DNA of 64,000 bases, from NCBI GenBank assembly GCA_017415185.1, contig JAFQHZ010000042.1, positions 1 to 64,000 of the forward strand. The letters are read 5' to 3'. Both the position numbers and the translations under genes were made by a program. The DNA comes from Candidatus Gastranaerophilales bacterium (GTDB taxonomy: Bacteria > Cyanobacteriota > Vampirovibrionia > Gastranaerophilales > Gastranaerophilaceae). This document shows, piece after piece, positions 23,561-33,188 of this stretch (its first letter is position 1; each line of letters begins with the position of its first letter). The notes below the pieces were generated by a model. That model saw nothing but the letters and a program-made list of their open reading frames with translations. It was not told the DNA's origin and ran no database searches.

Positions 23561-24394
23561 ATGTCAGAAGAATTACAATTATTTGAAGGTAAAAGAATTA
23601 GACATATCTATGATGAAGAAAATAACAAATGGTATTTTAGCATTGAAGATATTGTAAAAATACTTACTGATTCTATTAATCCTAAAGACTACATAAAAAA
23701 GCTCAGAAAGCGTGATGAAGAACTTTCTGAAGGATGGGGACAAATTGTCACCCCCCTTAAAATGCAAACAGCAGGAGGTCTGCAAAAAGTTAATTGTGCT
23801 GATATGGCGGGTATCTTCCGCATTATTCAATCAATTCCCTCTAAAAAAGCTGAACCAATTAAACAATGGCTTGCTAAAGTTGGCCAAGAGCGTGTTCAAG
23901 AAATGGCTGACCCAACAACCGCCATAGATAGAGCAAGAGAAACCTATAAGAAACTTGGTCGTTCCGACAAATGGATTCAACAAAGAATGACTGGTCAAGA
24001 AACCAGAAATAAACTGACAGATTATTGGAAAGACCACGAAATAACAGAAGGCAAGCAATATGCTATTTTAACTAATATCATTCATCAAGAATGGTCAGGA
24101 CTATCTGTTAAAGAGCATAAGAACCTTAAAGGTTTAAAATCTCAAAATTTAAGAGATCATATGTCAGAGGCTGAATTAATTTTCACAGCTCTTGCTGAAT
24201 TATCTACAAGGCAAATAGCAGAAAGTGAAAATGCCACTGGCATGGAAGAAAACAAAGCTTCTGCTAAAAAAGGCGGTAAAATAGCAAAAGAAGCTAGAGA
24301 AAAATTAGAACTTCAAACAGGCAAAAATGTTGTAACTGGTGATAATTTTCTTCCATTGAAGAAGAATAAAGCTATTGAAGATAAAAATAAATAA
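23561..24394 (+). CDS. BRO-N/DinD-like phage antirepressor protein
   Basis: 277 residues. The N-terminal BRO domain (IRHIYDEENNKWYFSIEDIV, then KKLRKRDEELSEGWGQIVTP) is followed by the DinD-like region (GRSDKWIQQRMTGQETRNKL, WSGLSVKEHKNLKGLKSQNL) and a Lys-rich tail. Homologues include phage antirepressors and the DNA-damage-inducible protein DinD. AAGGAG lies before the ATG. No other phage genes are adjacent, so it is a stand-alone accessory gene. Confidence 0.88.
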   Translation: MSEELQLFEGKRIRHIYDEENNKWYFSIEDIVKILTDSINPKDYIKKLRKRDEELSEGWGQIVTPLKMQTAGGLQKVNCADMAGIFRIIQSIPSKKAEPIKQWLAKVGQERVQEMADPTTAIDRARETYKKLGRSDKWIQQRMTGQETRNKLTDYWKDHEITEGKQYAILTNIIHQEWSGLSVKEHKNLKGLKSQNLRDHMSEAELIFTALAELSTRQIAESENATGMEENKASAKKGGKIAKEAREKLELQTGKNVVTGDNFLPLKKNKAIEDKNK

Positions 24395-24401
24395 CAAAAG
24401 C

Positions 24402-24441
24402 CTAGAGTGCTATATGATAAAATCGTAGCAAAAGACTCTAG
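24402..24441. other. Inverted repeat after the BRO/DinD gene
   Basis: CTAGAGT (24402-24408) and ACTCTAG (24435-24441) with a nested GCTA/TAGC pair. It may be a weak terminator or operator between the convergent genes; no T run follows. Confidence 0.35.
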
Positions 24442-24457
24442 ATTATACGGAAATATT

Positions 24458-24832
24458 TTACATATTTTGGCTATCAGAAATAATTTTTTCTTCAATATTT
24501 TTTATTAGTTCTCTAGCATTCTCATCAGACAATACTTTGGTATTATTTTTATATTGCATTTCTTGTGCGGTTTTTAAAAGCTCAGAAAAAGTATTTTTGG
24601 GAAAATTTTTTGCACCCCAAGCTGTTACTTTACGACCGCTACCATCTTTGTTTATAAAATAAATTGTCCATCCATCTGAAACACCAGCTTGATGTTGTTG
24701 TAATTTCAATGTTCCCCTTAATGATTCTAACTCACCAGAGCAATTGCAATCAAATACTTTTTTTGCAATTTTTCCAGATGGTCTTGATGATAAAAGTTGT
24801 TGCTTAAGTTTTTGTATAATATTAAATTGCAT
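24458..24832 (-). CDS. Candidate immunity protein downstream of the toxin-like gene
   Basis: 124 residues, soluble, no signal peptide, not recognised as a family. The middle (LRGTLKLQQHQAGVSDGWTI, then a YFINKDGSGRKV segment) looks like a small beta-rich domain, followed by a helical C-terminus. GAGG precedes the ATG, which lies 11 bp after the stop of the 1433-residue metalloprotease protein on the same strand. In polymorphic toxin systems the gene just downstream is normally the immunity gene; that is the basis for the suggestion. Confidence 0.5.
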   Translation of the reverse strand: MQFNIIQKLKQQLLSSRPSGKIAKKVFDCNCSGELESLRGTLKLQQHQAGVSDGWTIYFINKDGSGRKVTAWGAKNFPKNTFSELLKTAQEMQYKNNTKVLSDENARELIKNIEEKIISDSQNM

Positions 24833-24843
24833 TGCATTACCTC

Positions 24844-27800
24844 TTAATTACTATAACCTAAAAGTTCAGCTATTTTGGCAATTGTTTTTGGAAAATATCT
24901 CGTAAGATACATAGCACGTGCCGAAATTAAATCAGTTTTATGTCCATATGTTGTTAGCAATGAATTTACTTCTGCAATAAACTCATTTAGACCAGTATCA
25001 CCTCTTTGGATATTTAATGCACCTTGTGAGCCACCATTTTGTGAGAAATAGCTAATAATAGATTGCATCTCTGGTGGAGCATTATTTTTAAAACTAGTCA
25101 TTTCTTCATTATATAAATCAATTAATTTTTGATTTTTACTAAATTGTTTTTTATTTGAAAAATCAATACTATGGCCAAGCTCATGATTTAAAATCGAAGT
25201 TTCTGTGCCTGTCATCAGTATATGCGCAATGTTAATATAAGCTGATTCTAAATTATCAACTTTTCCTATTTTTTTAATATACTTATCTAAATTAATCAAA
25301 GAGTCCGCAGGCAATGTTTTATAAAATTCCCATAATTCTTCTTGCCCTGTTGTAGATATATCAGGTTTTCTCGCAATTAATGCTAATATTTTGGAAAGAG
25401 TTTCGCCTACTTGCTTTTTTGATAAATCAATCGTTGTTGTTTGACCATTTTCATGTGTAATTGATATAGTTTTACTTGCATTATCAAAATTTGCAATATA
25501 TTTTTTGCCGTTTATAGTTGTGGTTGTTGAACCATCACTATTTTTTATCCAACTTCTTTCTATTTGCATTAAGCTACCGCCATTTTTATCAATTATTTGA
25601 TACTGATATTGACTTGATAACATTTCGCCGTTTTCATTCAATTTTTGTGTATATGCACGACTTGTTTCAATATTATCTACATTATACCTTTCTTTATATG
25701 TTACACTTCCGTCATTGTTTTTTATTGTTTCTGTCAATATTTCACCACCAGAAATCTTTCCAGACTTAATGGCTTCAATGATATCGATATCTTCAGGATA
25801 ATCTGAAAGATTATATTTTACAGTTTTATATACTCCTTGTAAATTTTCAGTATCAATTTTTGTATGTACTATGGCAATAGGTTCACCATCATTATTTAAA
25901 ATTAATTCTATAGATTCATCAAGTTTGCCTTTTTTATCATATTCTCTTAGCAAAATTGAATTATCTGAATTTTTATATCTTGTCATAACTCCATCAGCTA
26001 TGCCATAATCCTCAATTCTTGCACACCTTTGCTCGCCATTTGCTCCAATTGAATATTCGAATTGAATTTTAGTTTGAAATTCATCATCAATGTAATTTTT
26101 TGTTTTTGCTTTTATTTCGTAACCTGCATTGTTTTGCAATTTTACTATATGTACGTCAAAATCCAAATTTGAATTCTCTATTACTGAATAAAAACTTTCA
26201 ATTTGAACATCTGTTAAATTTGTTGCGTGTACCGCAGAATTAATGTCTAAGCCGCTGGAAAACAGTTTAATTACCTTATCGTCCTGTAATGCTTTCAGAG
26301 CTTCATTGAAAGAATACCCTCTTAATGAGGAGGAACCAGTATAATCAACTATCTTCATAACATCTTCAATGTTAATTGAACCATTTTTTAATAAAGTTAC
26401 AACATTTTCATCTTTCAAAGCTTTAATAAATTGCTTTGCTTGTTTTTTTCCTGCAGGAATTGGTATCTCTCCAAATCCCGGAACATTCATGTAATAATTT
26501 AAATCAATAATATCGTCTATTTTTAAAACCCCATCTCTTAATAAGACCTCCACATTGCTATCTTTTAAGCAAGTTTCAAAAACTTTTAATTGTTTTTTCT
26601 CAAAGCCTTTAATTTTTGCCAATTGTTCTTCATTGCAATTAAACGTGTGAAGCTTTTGCACTATATCATCACTTAAATTGCTTATTGGTTTGCCATCTGC
26701 AAGATTGCCAATATCTTTATTTAAACCTTTGTCTGGACTTGTAAAATTTCTCAATTCTTCAGGAGTCATTGTTGCAATATTAGGCATTATTTTTTTTAAA
26801 TCACTTGTTGCGATATCCCCATCAGCGATCATTTTAGAGATATTTATCAATTCGGCAATTTTTTCATCATCAAAATTACAAGTTCTCAATAATGCTGAAA
26901 AATAATCTGGCTCGCTGCTCAGGCGATAATTATCACAAAAAGCTTTACCAAAAGAATTGGAAACATTCCAGCCATCAGTTATTTCCATTAAACTTTCTTT
27001 TGAAAGCACTCCTTGCTTAATTAATTGAGAAAGCATATATGCCTTGCCAACATCTTTTACATTGCTCATACTTGTTAAAGTTGTAATTATTTGGCTAGGG
27101 TCAAAATATTCACCTGCTTCCATAATGTCCAAAATATCTTCTTCGGAAAATTCTATATTATTATCTTGCAATCTTTTTTTTGTACACTCTATTCCTTTTA
27201 CTAAATCGCTAATGTCATCTGCATCAAATTCATTAGCATAATCTAATTTATTTATTCGCTCTTGAATTTGTTCTTCAGTACTTGGAGCTATTTTTTCTGC
27301 ATCAATGATTTTATTTGCAACTACATCTGCAGCATTTTTACTTAATTTCTGAGCTAATATTTCATTAGCATAATTAAATACAAGCGTGTTATCGCCTCTT
27401 GTAATTGCTTCAAGGATTTCTTCAGAAAGTTCACTTTCAATTAGTTGAACACTATAACCATTAGTCTTAACACTATAGATACCATCATCAGATATTGTTA
27501 AACAATTTTTCAATGATGTTTGTATAAATCTATCATTTAACTTTTCACTACTTTCTTGAATTATTCTTTTTATTCCTTGAGGTAAAAGATTATCCAATAC
27601 ACCGCCTAGAACTTGTATTCCTTCTTTTGTTGCTTTACCTGCAACTTGTCCTAGCGCAGTTTGTCCAAGTTTAGAGCCTGCTTTGCCTGCAATATTAAAT
27701 CCTGTACCCATAATTGGTGATGCTATTAAACCGCCTTTAAAGCCTTCCCAACCATCAGAAAGTATATCTTCGTATCTACCTTCTGCCATAGCACGTGAAG

Positions 27801-29145
27801 AACCATCAATAAGACCAGATAGTCCACCATCTACCATGCTATCAGCAGTAAATGATAACGCTTTTGTAAGTCCAGTTGAAACAAGTTTTTTACCTGCCTG
27901 TTCTACGCCTTCTTCAAAAACTTCTTCTGCTACTTCTTTAGCGGCTAGCAACGCACCTGATTTAACTGTTGTTTCTAATGCTTCTTGACCAAATAACTTC
28001 ATTACAGTTGTACCAGCAGCACCACCTAAAGCATTTGTTAATGGAGCAGCCGCACCATTTATTGAACCTGTTGCAAGATCATAGCCCAAATCTTTCCAGC
28101 CATATTTTTTCTCATTTCCAATGCAATCCGACGCTTTAATTGCAGTTTTAACTAATGCACCAGTTCCAGCAGCTAAACCTAAACTAGCTGCAACCATACC
28201 TAATGAAGCGCCAGCAGTAAAAGGAGCTGCGCAAATTCCGATTGCTGTTCCAAAGGCAACAACACCAACTGCAGCAATACCTGATACCATATCGCCTACA
28301 ACATCGGTACACATCTTTTGACCTTCAGAATACGCATTAACTTTTTGACCTGCATTAGAAATTGAATCAAGACCAGTGCCAACTTCGCCACTCAAAAGAG
28401 AGGTTAGGTTTTCAGCATTTAACTCAGCACCTGTGATATTTTTAAATGTTGTTGCTAAATCAGCTTCACCATTTTTTAATTTTGCAATTTGCTCTTTTAA
28501 ATCATTAATTTCGGCACTTGTTTTATTAGAACTAGCACCAATTCCTGTCCAATTTTTAAAGGCATTCCAAGTGCTTGATATCCATCCGTTTGAATTTTGT
28601 GCAGTTTCAAAGTTACTTTCTAAAAGTGCAACTTGATTTTCAAGTTCAGCAACAATTGCTTCTTGAGTTTGCGAATCAATTGAACTAGCTAAAGCTTCGC
28701 CACTTTTTAAAGATTGCAAAGATGCCAAATCTAAATCTGAACCCATAATTGTTTTATATACTTCATCAATGTTTGAAATATCAGAATCTAAACCAGTTAA
28801 AAGTGTTTCGTAATTAGAGATATTGTTTTGCGCTTTTTTATCTCCGCCATCAAACCAACCACAAACTCCATTCCAAGCTGAAGTTACCCAACCTCTTGTG
28901 CTTTTAGCATTTTCTAAATCTTCTTTTTGTTCTTGGATTTTTCTTGCTAACTCTTTTTTGATTAATTCAATATCATCCTCTTTTAAGTCTGATGGAGATA
29001 AGATATAGTTCATAGTAGAATTTGAATTATTTGCCATAATTGAAGCATTAGAGTTATCTGCAACACTAACAGAGCCAACAGTAGTTGTTGAGCTTGTGTT
29101 GGATATATTACTTGCACCAAACGGATTTAAGTAATCGTTAGGCAT
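24844..29145 (-). CDS. Giant toxin-like protein with C-terminal HELGH metalloprotease
   Basis: 1433 residues from the ATG at 29145 (AAGG 7 nt upstream). Ser/Asn-rich N-terminus; two tandem ~100-residue repeats (~55-155 and ~158-262, each with a GW[VI][ST]S[AT]WN box); a long Ala/Gly-rich hydrophobic region (~285-345) that could cross membranes; a helical middle of repeated ~30-residue units (each with LL/LF..G..I.DV-like ends); a beta-rich YD/RHS-like stretch (~1035-1240); and a C-terminal zinc protease motif H1321-ELG-H1325 with a later Glu in LNEFIAE, resembling anthrax lethal-factor-type peptidases. No classical signal peptide. Likely a secreted effector or inter-bacterial toxin; delivery is unknown. 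Confidence 0.72.
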   Translation of the reverse strand: MPNDYLNPFGASNISNTSSTTTVGSVSVADNSNASIMANNSNSTMNYILSPSDLKEDDIELIKKELARKIQEQKEDLENAKSTRGWVTSAWNGVCGWFDGGDKKAQNNISNYETLLTGLDSDISNIDEVYKTIMGSDLDLASLQSLKSGEALASSIDSQTQEAIVAELENQVALLESNFETAQNSNGWISSTWNAFKNWTGIGASSNKTSAEINDLKEQIAKLKNGEADLATTFKNITGAELNAENLTSLLSGEVGTGLDSISNAGQKVNAYSEGQKMCTDVVGDMVSGIAAVGVVAFGTAIGICAAPFTAGASLGMVAASLGLAAGTGALVKTAIKASDCIGNEKKYGWKDLGYDLATGSINGAAAPLTNALGGAAGTTVMKLFGQEALETTVKSGALLAAKEVAEEVFEEGVEQAGKKLVSTGLTKALSFTADSMVDGGLSGLIDGSSRAMAEGRYEDILSDGWEGFKGGLIASPIMGTGFNIAGKAGSKLGQTALGQVAGKATKEGIQVLGGVLDNLLPQGIKRIIQESSEKLNDRFIQTSLKNCLTISDDGIYSVKTNGYSVQLIESELSEEILEAITRGDNTLVFNYANEILAQKLSKNAADVVANKIIDAEKIAPSTEEQIQERINKLDYANEFDADDISDLVKGIECTKKRLQDNNIEFSEEDILDIMEAGEYFDPSQIITTLTSMSNVKDVGKAYMLSQLIKQGVLSKESLMEITDGWNVSNSFGKAFCDNYRLSSEPDYFSALLRTCNFDDEKIAELINISKMIADGDIATSDLKKIMPNIATMTPEELRNFTSPDKGLNKDIGNLADGKPISNLSDDIVQKLHTFNCNEEQLAKIKGFEKKQLKVFETCLKDSNVEVLLRDGVLKIDDIIDLNYYMNVPGFGEIPIPAGKKQAKQFIKALKDENVVTLLKNGSINIEDVMKIVDYTGSSSLRGYSFNEALKALQDDKVIKLFSSGLDINSAVHATNLTDVQIESFYSVIENSNLDFDVHIVKLQNNAGYEIKAKTKNYIDDEFQTKIQFEYSIGANGEQRCARIEDYGIADGVMTRYKNSDNSILLREYDKKGKLDESIELILNNDGEPIAIVHTKIDTENLQGVYKTVKYNLSDYPEDIDIIEAIKSGKISGGEILTETIKNNDGSVTYKERYNVDNIETSRAYTQKLNENGEMLSSQYQYQIIDKNGGSLMQIERSWIKNSDGSTTTTINGKKYIANFDNASKTISITHENGQTTTIDLSKKQVGETLSKILALIARKPDISTTGQEELWEFYKTLPADSLINLDKYIKKIGKVDNLESAYINIAHILMTGTETSILNHELGHSIDFSNKKQFSKNQKLIDLYNEEMTSFKNNAPPEMQSIISYFSQNGGSQGALNIQRGDTGLNEFIAEVNSLLTTYGHKTDLISARAMYLTRYFPKTIAKIAELLGYSN

Positions 29146-29347
29146 AACCAAACCTTCTTAGAAGATACTATATAATAACGATTACGGTCTCCCCTCCCCT
29201 GGAACTTTAGCGAAATTTTGGGTTTGTTAAAAAATGTTTACAAAAATATAAAAATTGTATTGTATCTAGGCAGAAAATTTGTAAGAATAGCTAGAAATTA
29301 TCACCTAATGTAAATCTAATTAATGCTTCAGAATTTTAAACTAAATT

Positions 29348-30042
29348 CTATTTTTCTTCTTCCTCTAATTTTTTATAAAACTCAACAACATCTTTGTTTG
29401 CTATGATTTTATTATGGTCAAAACCTTTGATAAAAAGTCCTTCAAGAGTTCTTGTTTTGCTCAATGCTACATAGGCTTGACCATAATCAAATATTTTGTT
29501 GAAATTAACAACTAATTTATCAAATGTCATTCCTTGAGATTTATGTATTGTTATGCCATAAGCAAGTCTTAATGGATATTGAGAGCGTTTGATTTTAATA
29601 CGCCCTTCTCTTATATATTTAAATTCTGTAGGAATTATATTTGTATTTTAAAACAAAAATCCTTTTTATATTTTTTAATCTGCACAGGGAGAAGTTGAAA
29701 AAAAACTCTAACAATTATCACTTGAATACCACCAAAAGGCTTATCGTTTTCTCCAATAGCTTTTAAAATTTCATTAACATAGTCAAGAGTAATATTATCA
29801 AGCATTGAAATCTCATCAATGGCAAGCATTTCACAACACAATAAAGTTTTATATAGAACTGGGTTTTTGCATATTTTCTGTTCTAAATAACGAAGTCCAA
29901 TAATTTTATAAAAATCACTACAATTGTAACATTTTATTAAAAAATACTTCTGTGGTAGCAAAAATTTTATAAAACATGTTTTGTATAGTTGTATTAAATT
30001 AAAATGAGAAATTTTAATGAGAGAAAGTAATATAGAAAACAT
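29348..30042 (-). pseudogene. Decayed PIF1/RecD-like helicase
   Basis: Two pieces in different frames. The right piece holds Walker B (LAIDEISML) and GGIQVIIVRVFFQLLPVQ, where the family motif is VGDFFQLPPV, so the GD pair is lost. The left piece runs in frame through AYGITIHKSQGMTFDKLVV to YVALSKTRTLEGLFI, the C-terminal helicase motifs. Walker A and a large part between are gone. Clearly a remnant of a PIF1-type helicase. Confidence 0.8.
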
Positions 30043-30212
30043 ACAGTTTTATAGCTTTATTGTTATGGGAAATGTTGTGCTTTCTCTTGTCGTGCATACT
30101 CTGCGTATATATTTTATTTGTCGTGTATAATTACACATTTTAAATATACTTCAGAGCAATATTAAATAGTTTATTTAATATTTTTGTATTTATTTTACAA
30201 AAGGGGTGCGAT

Positions 30213-30698
30213 GTGAAAATTTCTCAAATGAATAATTTTTATGTTTGCAATTATAATTATATTTCCAAAAAACAAAATGTTACTAAAACCAACAATGTAA
30301 CCAATAAAAACATACAGTATTTTTATAACAATATTAATTTTTGTTCAATTCAAAAAATTACAAAAACATTGAATGACGGGACAAAATATTGGATAGAAGG
30401 AATTTCATATTTAATACAAAAAAATGCAGATGAAATTACCATAGAATCTGAAATTCCGATGACAATAGCTAAAAAAATACCTAAAAATGAATTTGAAACT
30501 TGGATTAGAAATTCTGTAAAATTTGCAACAGGAGCAAAAAAACAAAATGGAATTAAAAAATTAAAAGGCAAAGGAATAAACGGATATGGTTATGAGGTTA
30601 AATTAATGAGTTCTCCATATAGATTATTAGGAAAACAAGTAATTAATGATGGTACATATCAAAAATTTATTTGGGAAATGTTTGAAAACACTCATTAA
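30213..30698 (+). CDS. MKIS-leader protein, unknown function
   Basis: 161 residues, GTG start after AAGGGGTG. The N-terminus (MKISQMNNFYVCNYN...NINFCS) resembles the short MKI..F/NF leader of three other proteins in this window. The remainder is basic with a GIKKLKGKGINGYGYEVKL segment. No family recognised. It ends 4 bp inside the convergent gene at 30695. Possibly an effector sharing an export signal; inference. Confidence 0.55.
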   Translation: MKISQMNNFYVCNYNYISKKQNVTKTNNVTNKNIQYFYNNINFCSIQKITKTLNDGTKYWIEGISYLIQKNADEITIESEIPMTIAKKIPKNEFETWIRNSVKFATGAKKQNGIKKLKGKGINGYGYEVKLMSSPYRLLGKQVINDGTYQKFIWEMFENTH

Positions 30699-31195
30699 CT
30701 ATTAAAATCAAAATAGTCATCTTCTAAGTTGCCATCCTGCGAGTATACTGCTGTGTATTTACCAATTAATTCGTCATTATATTTAAGTCTAAGTGTTTGG
30801 TGAATAAAACACATTGGTTTGTCATCATCACTCCTGTATTCTTCGTCAATAACATAAGAGGTGCTCTTAACTGTTGGAGTTAGTGTAAATAATTTTTGAA
30901 TTTTTGATTTAGGAATTATACCTTCCTCTAGAAGAACATCTAATGAACTTCTATAAGAGTCTAATGTTTTTTTATTAATATCATTTTTTTTAATCCAAAT
31001 AGAAAATTGTGAATTTAATTTATTTTTATCACTTTTGAAAGATGTTGTATCGCCATTTAAGTTCGGATTGTTTTGCATCTGTATATTTCCTAAAAAATTT
31101 TGACTACTTTTTTGTTGGTTGATTTGATTATAATGTTTTAAAAAATTTGTTTTTCTCGTATTATTTTTGACAGAATAAATTTTTAAAATGTTCAT
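30695..31195 (-). CDS. Small protein with NF-type leader, unknown function
   Basis: 166 residues. N-terminal ~40 residues are Asn/Gln/Lys-rich with NFLKHYN and QNFLGNIQ, the leader type seen in neighbours. The C-terminal part (TVKSTSYVIDEEYRSDDDKP, then LRLKYNDELIGKYTAVYSQD) is beta-like. Convergent and overlapping by 4 bp with the gene at 30213. Function unknown. Confidence 0.5.
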   Translation of the reverse strand: MNILKIYSVKNNTRKTNFLKHYNQINQQKSSQNFLGNIQMQNNPNLNGDTTSFKSDKNKLNSQFSIWIKKNDINKKTLDSYRSSLDVLLEEGIIPKSKIQKLFTLTPTVKSTSYVIDEEYRSDDDKPMCFIHQTLRLKYNDELIGKYTAVYSQDGNLEDDYFDFNS

Positions 31196-31403
31196 ATTTC
31201 TACGCTTAAAATTTGTATTTCATTAATTATAAAACATAAAAATTAAAAAAATTGTTATAAATAACCACCCCTCTAAAACCCATGTTATAAAATCATTAAT
31301 GCTGGTGTAGATAATTTTTGTATTGTCGATTAATTGTTTTTCCGCTTATGGCAAGTTTTTTTGTTTAAATGTTTTACATTAACATATATTATATGGAGGT
31401 ATT

Positions 31404-31793
31404 ATGAAAATTAATTCATTTAATTCAACATCTTTTAAAGCTTTGGTTGGGAAAACTGATGTTAATTATTTTCATGGAAGCGGAATTGATAGCGCAGCTG
31501 TTGTGCATCATATTCATCCTTTTTCTGGCGAAATCCAAAATGAGCAACAAAAACAATTGTTGTTAAATAAATGCAAAGCAGCTTTTGAAGGCGTAGTTTA
31601 TAATAGCCACACTCCAACAAAACATTCTTTTATCATTGAAAATTCGTTGCCTTTTACTAAAGAAGAATTTGAAACCGCAAGAAGATATCCAAATGCGCCA
31701 GGTGTTTCTCAAAGTGTAAAAGATTTCATCAATTCTGATTACAATGCCACTACAACAAAACATAGCGGATATTATATGGATACTTATATTTAA
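31404..31793 (+). CDS. MKIN-leader protein, unknown function
   Basis: 129 residues starting MKINSFNSTSFKALVG after GGAGG. The rest holds several His (FHGSGIDSAAVVHHIHPFSG) and a C-terminal GYYMDTYI; no known domain. The MKIN..SFKA leader is shared in type with the proteins at 30213 and 38152. A terminator hairpin follows. Confidence 0.58.
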   Translation: MKINSFNSTSFKALVGKTDVNYFHGSGIDSAAVVHHIHPFSGEIQNEQQKQLLLNKCKAAFEGVVYNSHTPTKHSFIIENSLPFTKEEFETARRYPNAPGVSQSVKDFINSDYNATTTKHSGYYMDTYI

Positions 31794-31834
31794 AAAGATT
31801 GAAAATTTGACACTCGTCAATTTTAAAGCACGCT

Positions 31835-31863
31835 AAAAGACTCGCTTAATGTGGGTCTTTTTA
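31835..31863 (+). terminator. Terminator after the MKIN-leader gene
   Basis: AAAAGACTC and GTGGGTCTTTTT pair around a short loop, ending in a T run. Confidence 0.7.
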
Positions 31864-32049
31864 GTATCGCCTCCAATTCTTATTTGCATTAATTCGTTGA
31901 AATTTTGTTTGCAATTAATAGTATTTAAATTCATTTTCGCCTCAGCTTTGTAGTTTTTAAAGCACACTGATATGACAAAATTGTGTATTGGCGTTTTTGA
32001 ATTTACATATATTTACATATAGCTTTGCGTCAAAAAAATAATTTTTTTT

Positions 32050-32060
32050 TATAATATAAT
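32050..32060 (+). promoter_or_regulatory. -10 box placing a nearly leaderless start of the gtr cassette
   Basis: Overlapping TATAATATAAT 8-18 bp before the ATG at 32068, with no Shine-Dalgarno sequence between. If this is the promoter, the mRNA starts at or next to the ATG (leaderless translation). The -35 match is poor. Confidence 0.5.
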
Positions 32061-32067
32061 CAAATTC

Positions 32068-32460
32068 ATGGGAAAAAAGCGTTTTGAGTTTATCAGGTAT
32101 TGTGCAATTGGATGTAGCGGAGCTTTATTAGATTTTCTTTGTTATACTTTGCTTGTTAAAATTTTTTCTTTGCATTATTTGATAGCAAATATATTATCTG
32201 TTAGCGTTGGAATCACAAATAATTTCTTTTTGAATGCTTTTTTAAATTTTAAAGTTACAAATAAATTATTAAAAAGATATTTGACTTTTTTTGCTGTTGG
32301 AATTTTTGGTTTAGCAATTAGTGAGTTGTTGTTATATGTTTTGGTGGAGAAAAATTTAGTAAATGAAATAATTGCGAAAATTGCAACAATTTTTGTTATT
32401 ACTTTTGTGCAATTTTTCTTAAACAAGTTTATTACATTTAAACAAAAAAAAGAGGAATAA
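32068..32460 (+). CDS. GtrA-like membrane protein
   Basis: 130 residues with four membrane helices; FIRYCAIGCSGALLDFLCYT at the start is the typical GtrA/PF04138 opening, and the closing VQFFLNKFITFK is also standard. GtrA-type proteins help move undecaprenyl-linked sugars across the inner membrane. First gene of a gtrA-GT2-GT-C cassette; 2 bp separates it from the next gene. Confidence 0.9.
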   Translation: MGKKRFEFIRYCAIGCSGALLDFLCYTLLVKIFSLHYLIANILSVSVGITNNFFLNAFLNFKVTNKLLKRYLTFFAVGIFGLAISELLLYVLVEKNLVNEIIAKIATIFVITFVQFFLNKFITFKQKKEE

Positions 32461-32462
32461 AT

Positions 32463-33176
32463 ATGGAAAAATTGGCGCTTGTTATGCCTGTTTATAATGA
32501 AGAGGAAGCAATTGAAAATGTTATAAAAATTTGGTGTGAAGAATTGGATAAATATGAGCTTGAGTATAAAATTTTTGCTTATAACGATGGTTCTAAAGAT
32601 AAAACCTCCGAAATTCTACATGGATTAGAAGAAAAATATGCAAACTTAAAAGCCATAGACAAGCCAAATTCTGGACATGGACCTACGATTTTGCAAGGAT
32701 ATAGGGAATGTTCAAAGAATTATGATTGGATTTTTCAAATAGATTCTGATAACGAAATGGGTCCAGAAGGTTTTTATGCACTTTGGGAAAAAAGAAGCGA
32801 ATATGGTTATCTTGTTGGGATTAGGGATAATAGAATTCAACCTTTTGCAAGAAAAATGATTAGTATTGTTTCTCGTTTAACAATAAAAATTTTTTACGGA
32901 ACAAAAGGACCTTATGATGTTAATTCGCCATATAGATTAATGCGCTCGAATCTTTTTGAAAGATTGTATAATGCGATTCCTGAAAATACTTTTGCGCCTA
33001 ATGTGATTATTTCGGGTTTTGTTGCAAATAAAAAAATAAAATTTTTTGAAATTCCTGTGGAGTGCAAATTGCGCACAACAGGCGAAGTTTCTATAAAAAA
33101 GTGGAAGCTTTTAAAAGCTGCTTTTAAAAGTTTTAAACAAACAATTTGTTTTTCTTTTGGTGTAAAAAAAATATAA
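32463..33176 (+). CDS. Family 2 glycosyltransferase (DPM/GtrB-like)
   Basis: 237 residues, GT-A fold: ALVMPVYNEEEAIENVI, NDGSKDKT, the DSDNEMGPEG (DxD region) and the FLKRR-like tail CKLRTTGEVSIKKWKL. Unlike phage GtrB it lacks the two C-terminal membrane helices, so it resembles soluble dolichol/polyprenyl-phosphate mannose synthases. It should charge a polyprenyl phosphate with a sugar for the GT-C enzyme encoded next. Confidence 0.93.
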   Translation: MEKLALVMPVYNEEEAIENVIKIWCEELDKYELEYKIFAYNDGSKDKTSEILHGLEEKYANLKAIDKPNSGHGPTILQGYRECSKNYDWIFQIDSDNEMGPEGFYALWEKRSEYGYLVGIRDNRIQPFARKMISIVSRLTIKIFYGTKGPYDVNSPYRLMRSNLFERLYNAIPENTFAPNVIISGFVANKKIKFFEIPVECKLRTTGEVSIKKWKLLKAAFKSFKQTICFSFGVKKI

Positions 33177-33188
33177 AAAGGATTTTTT

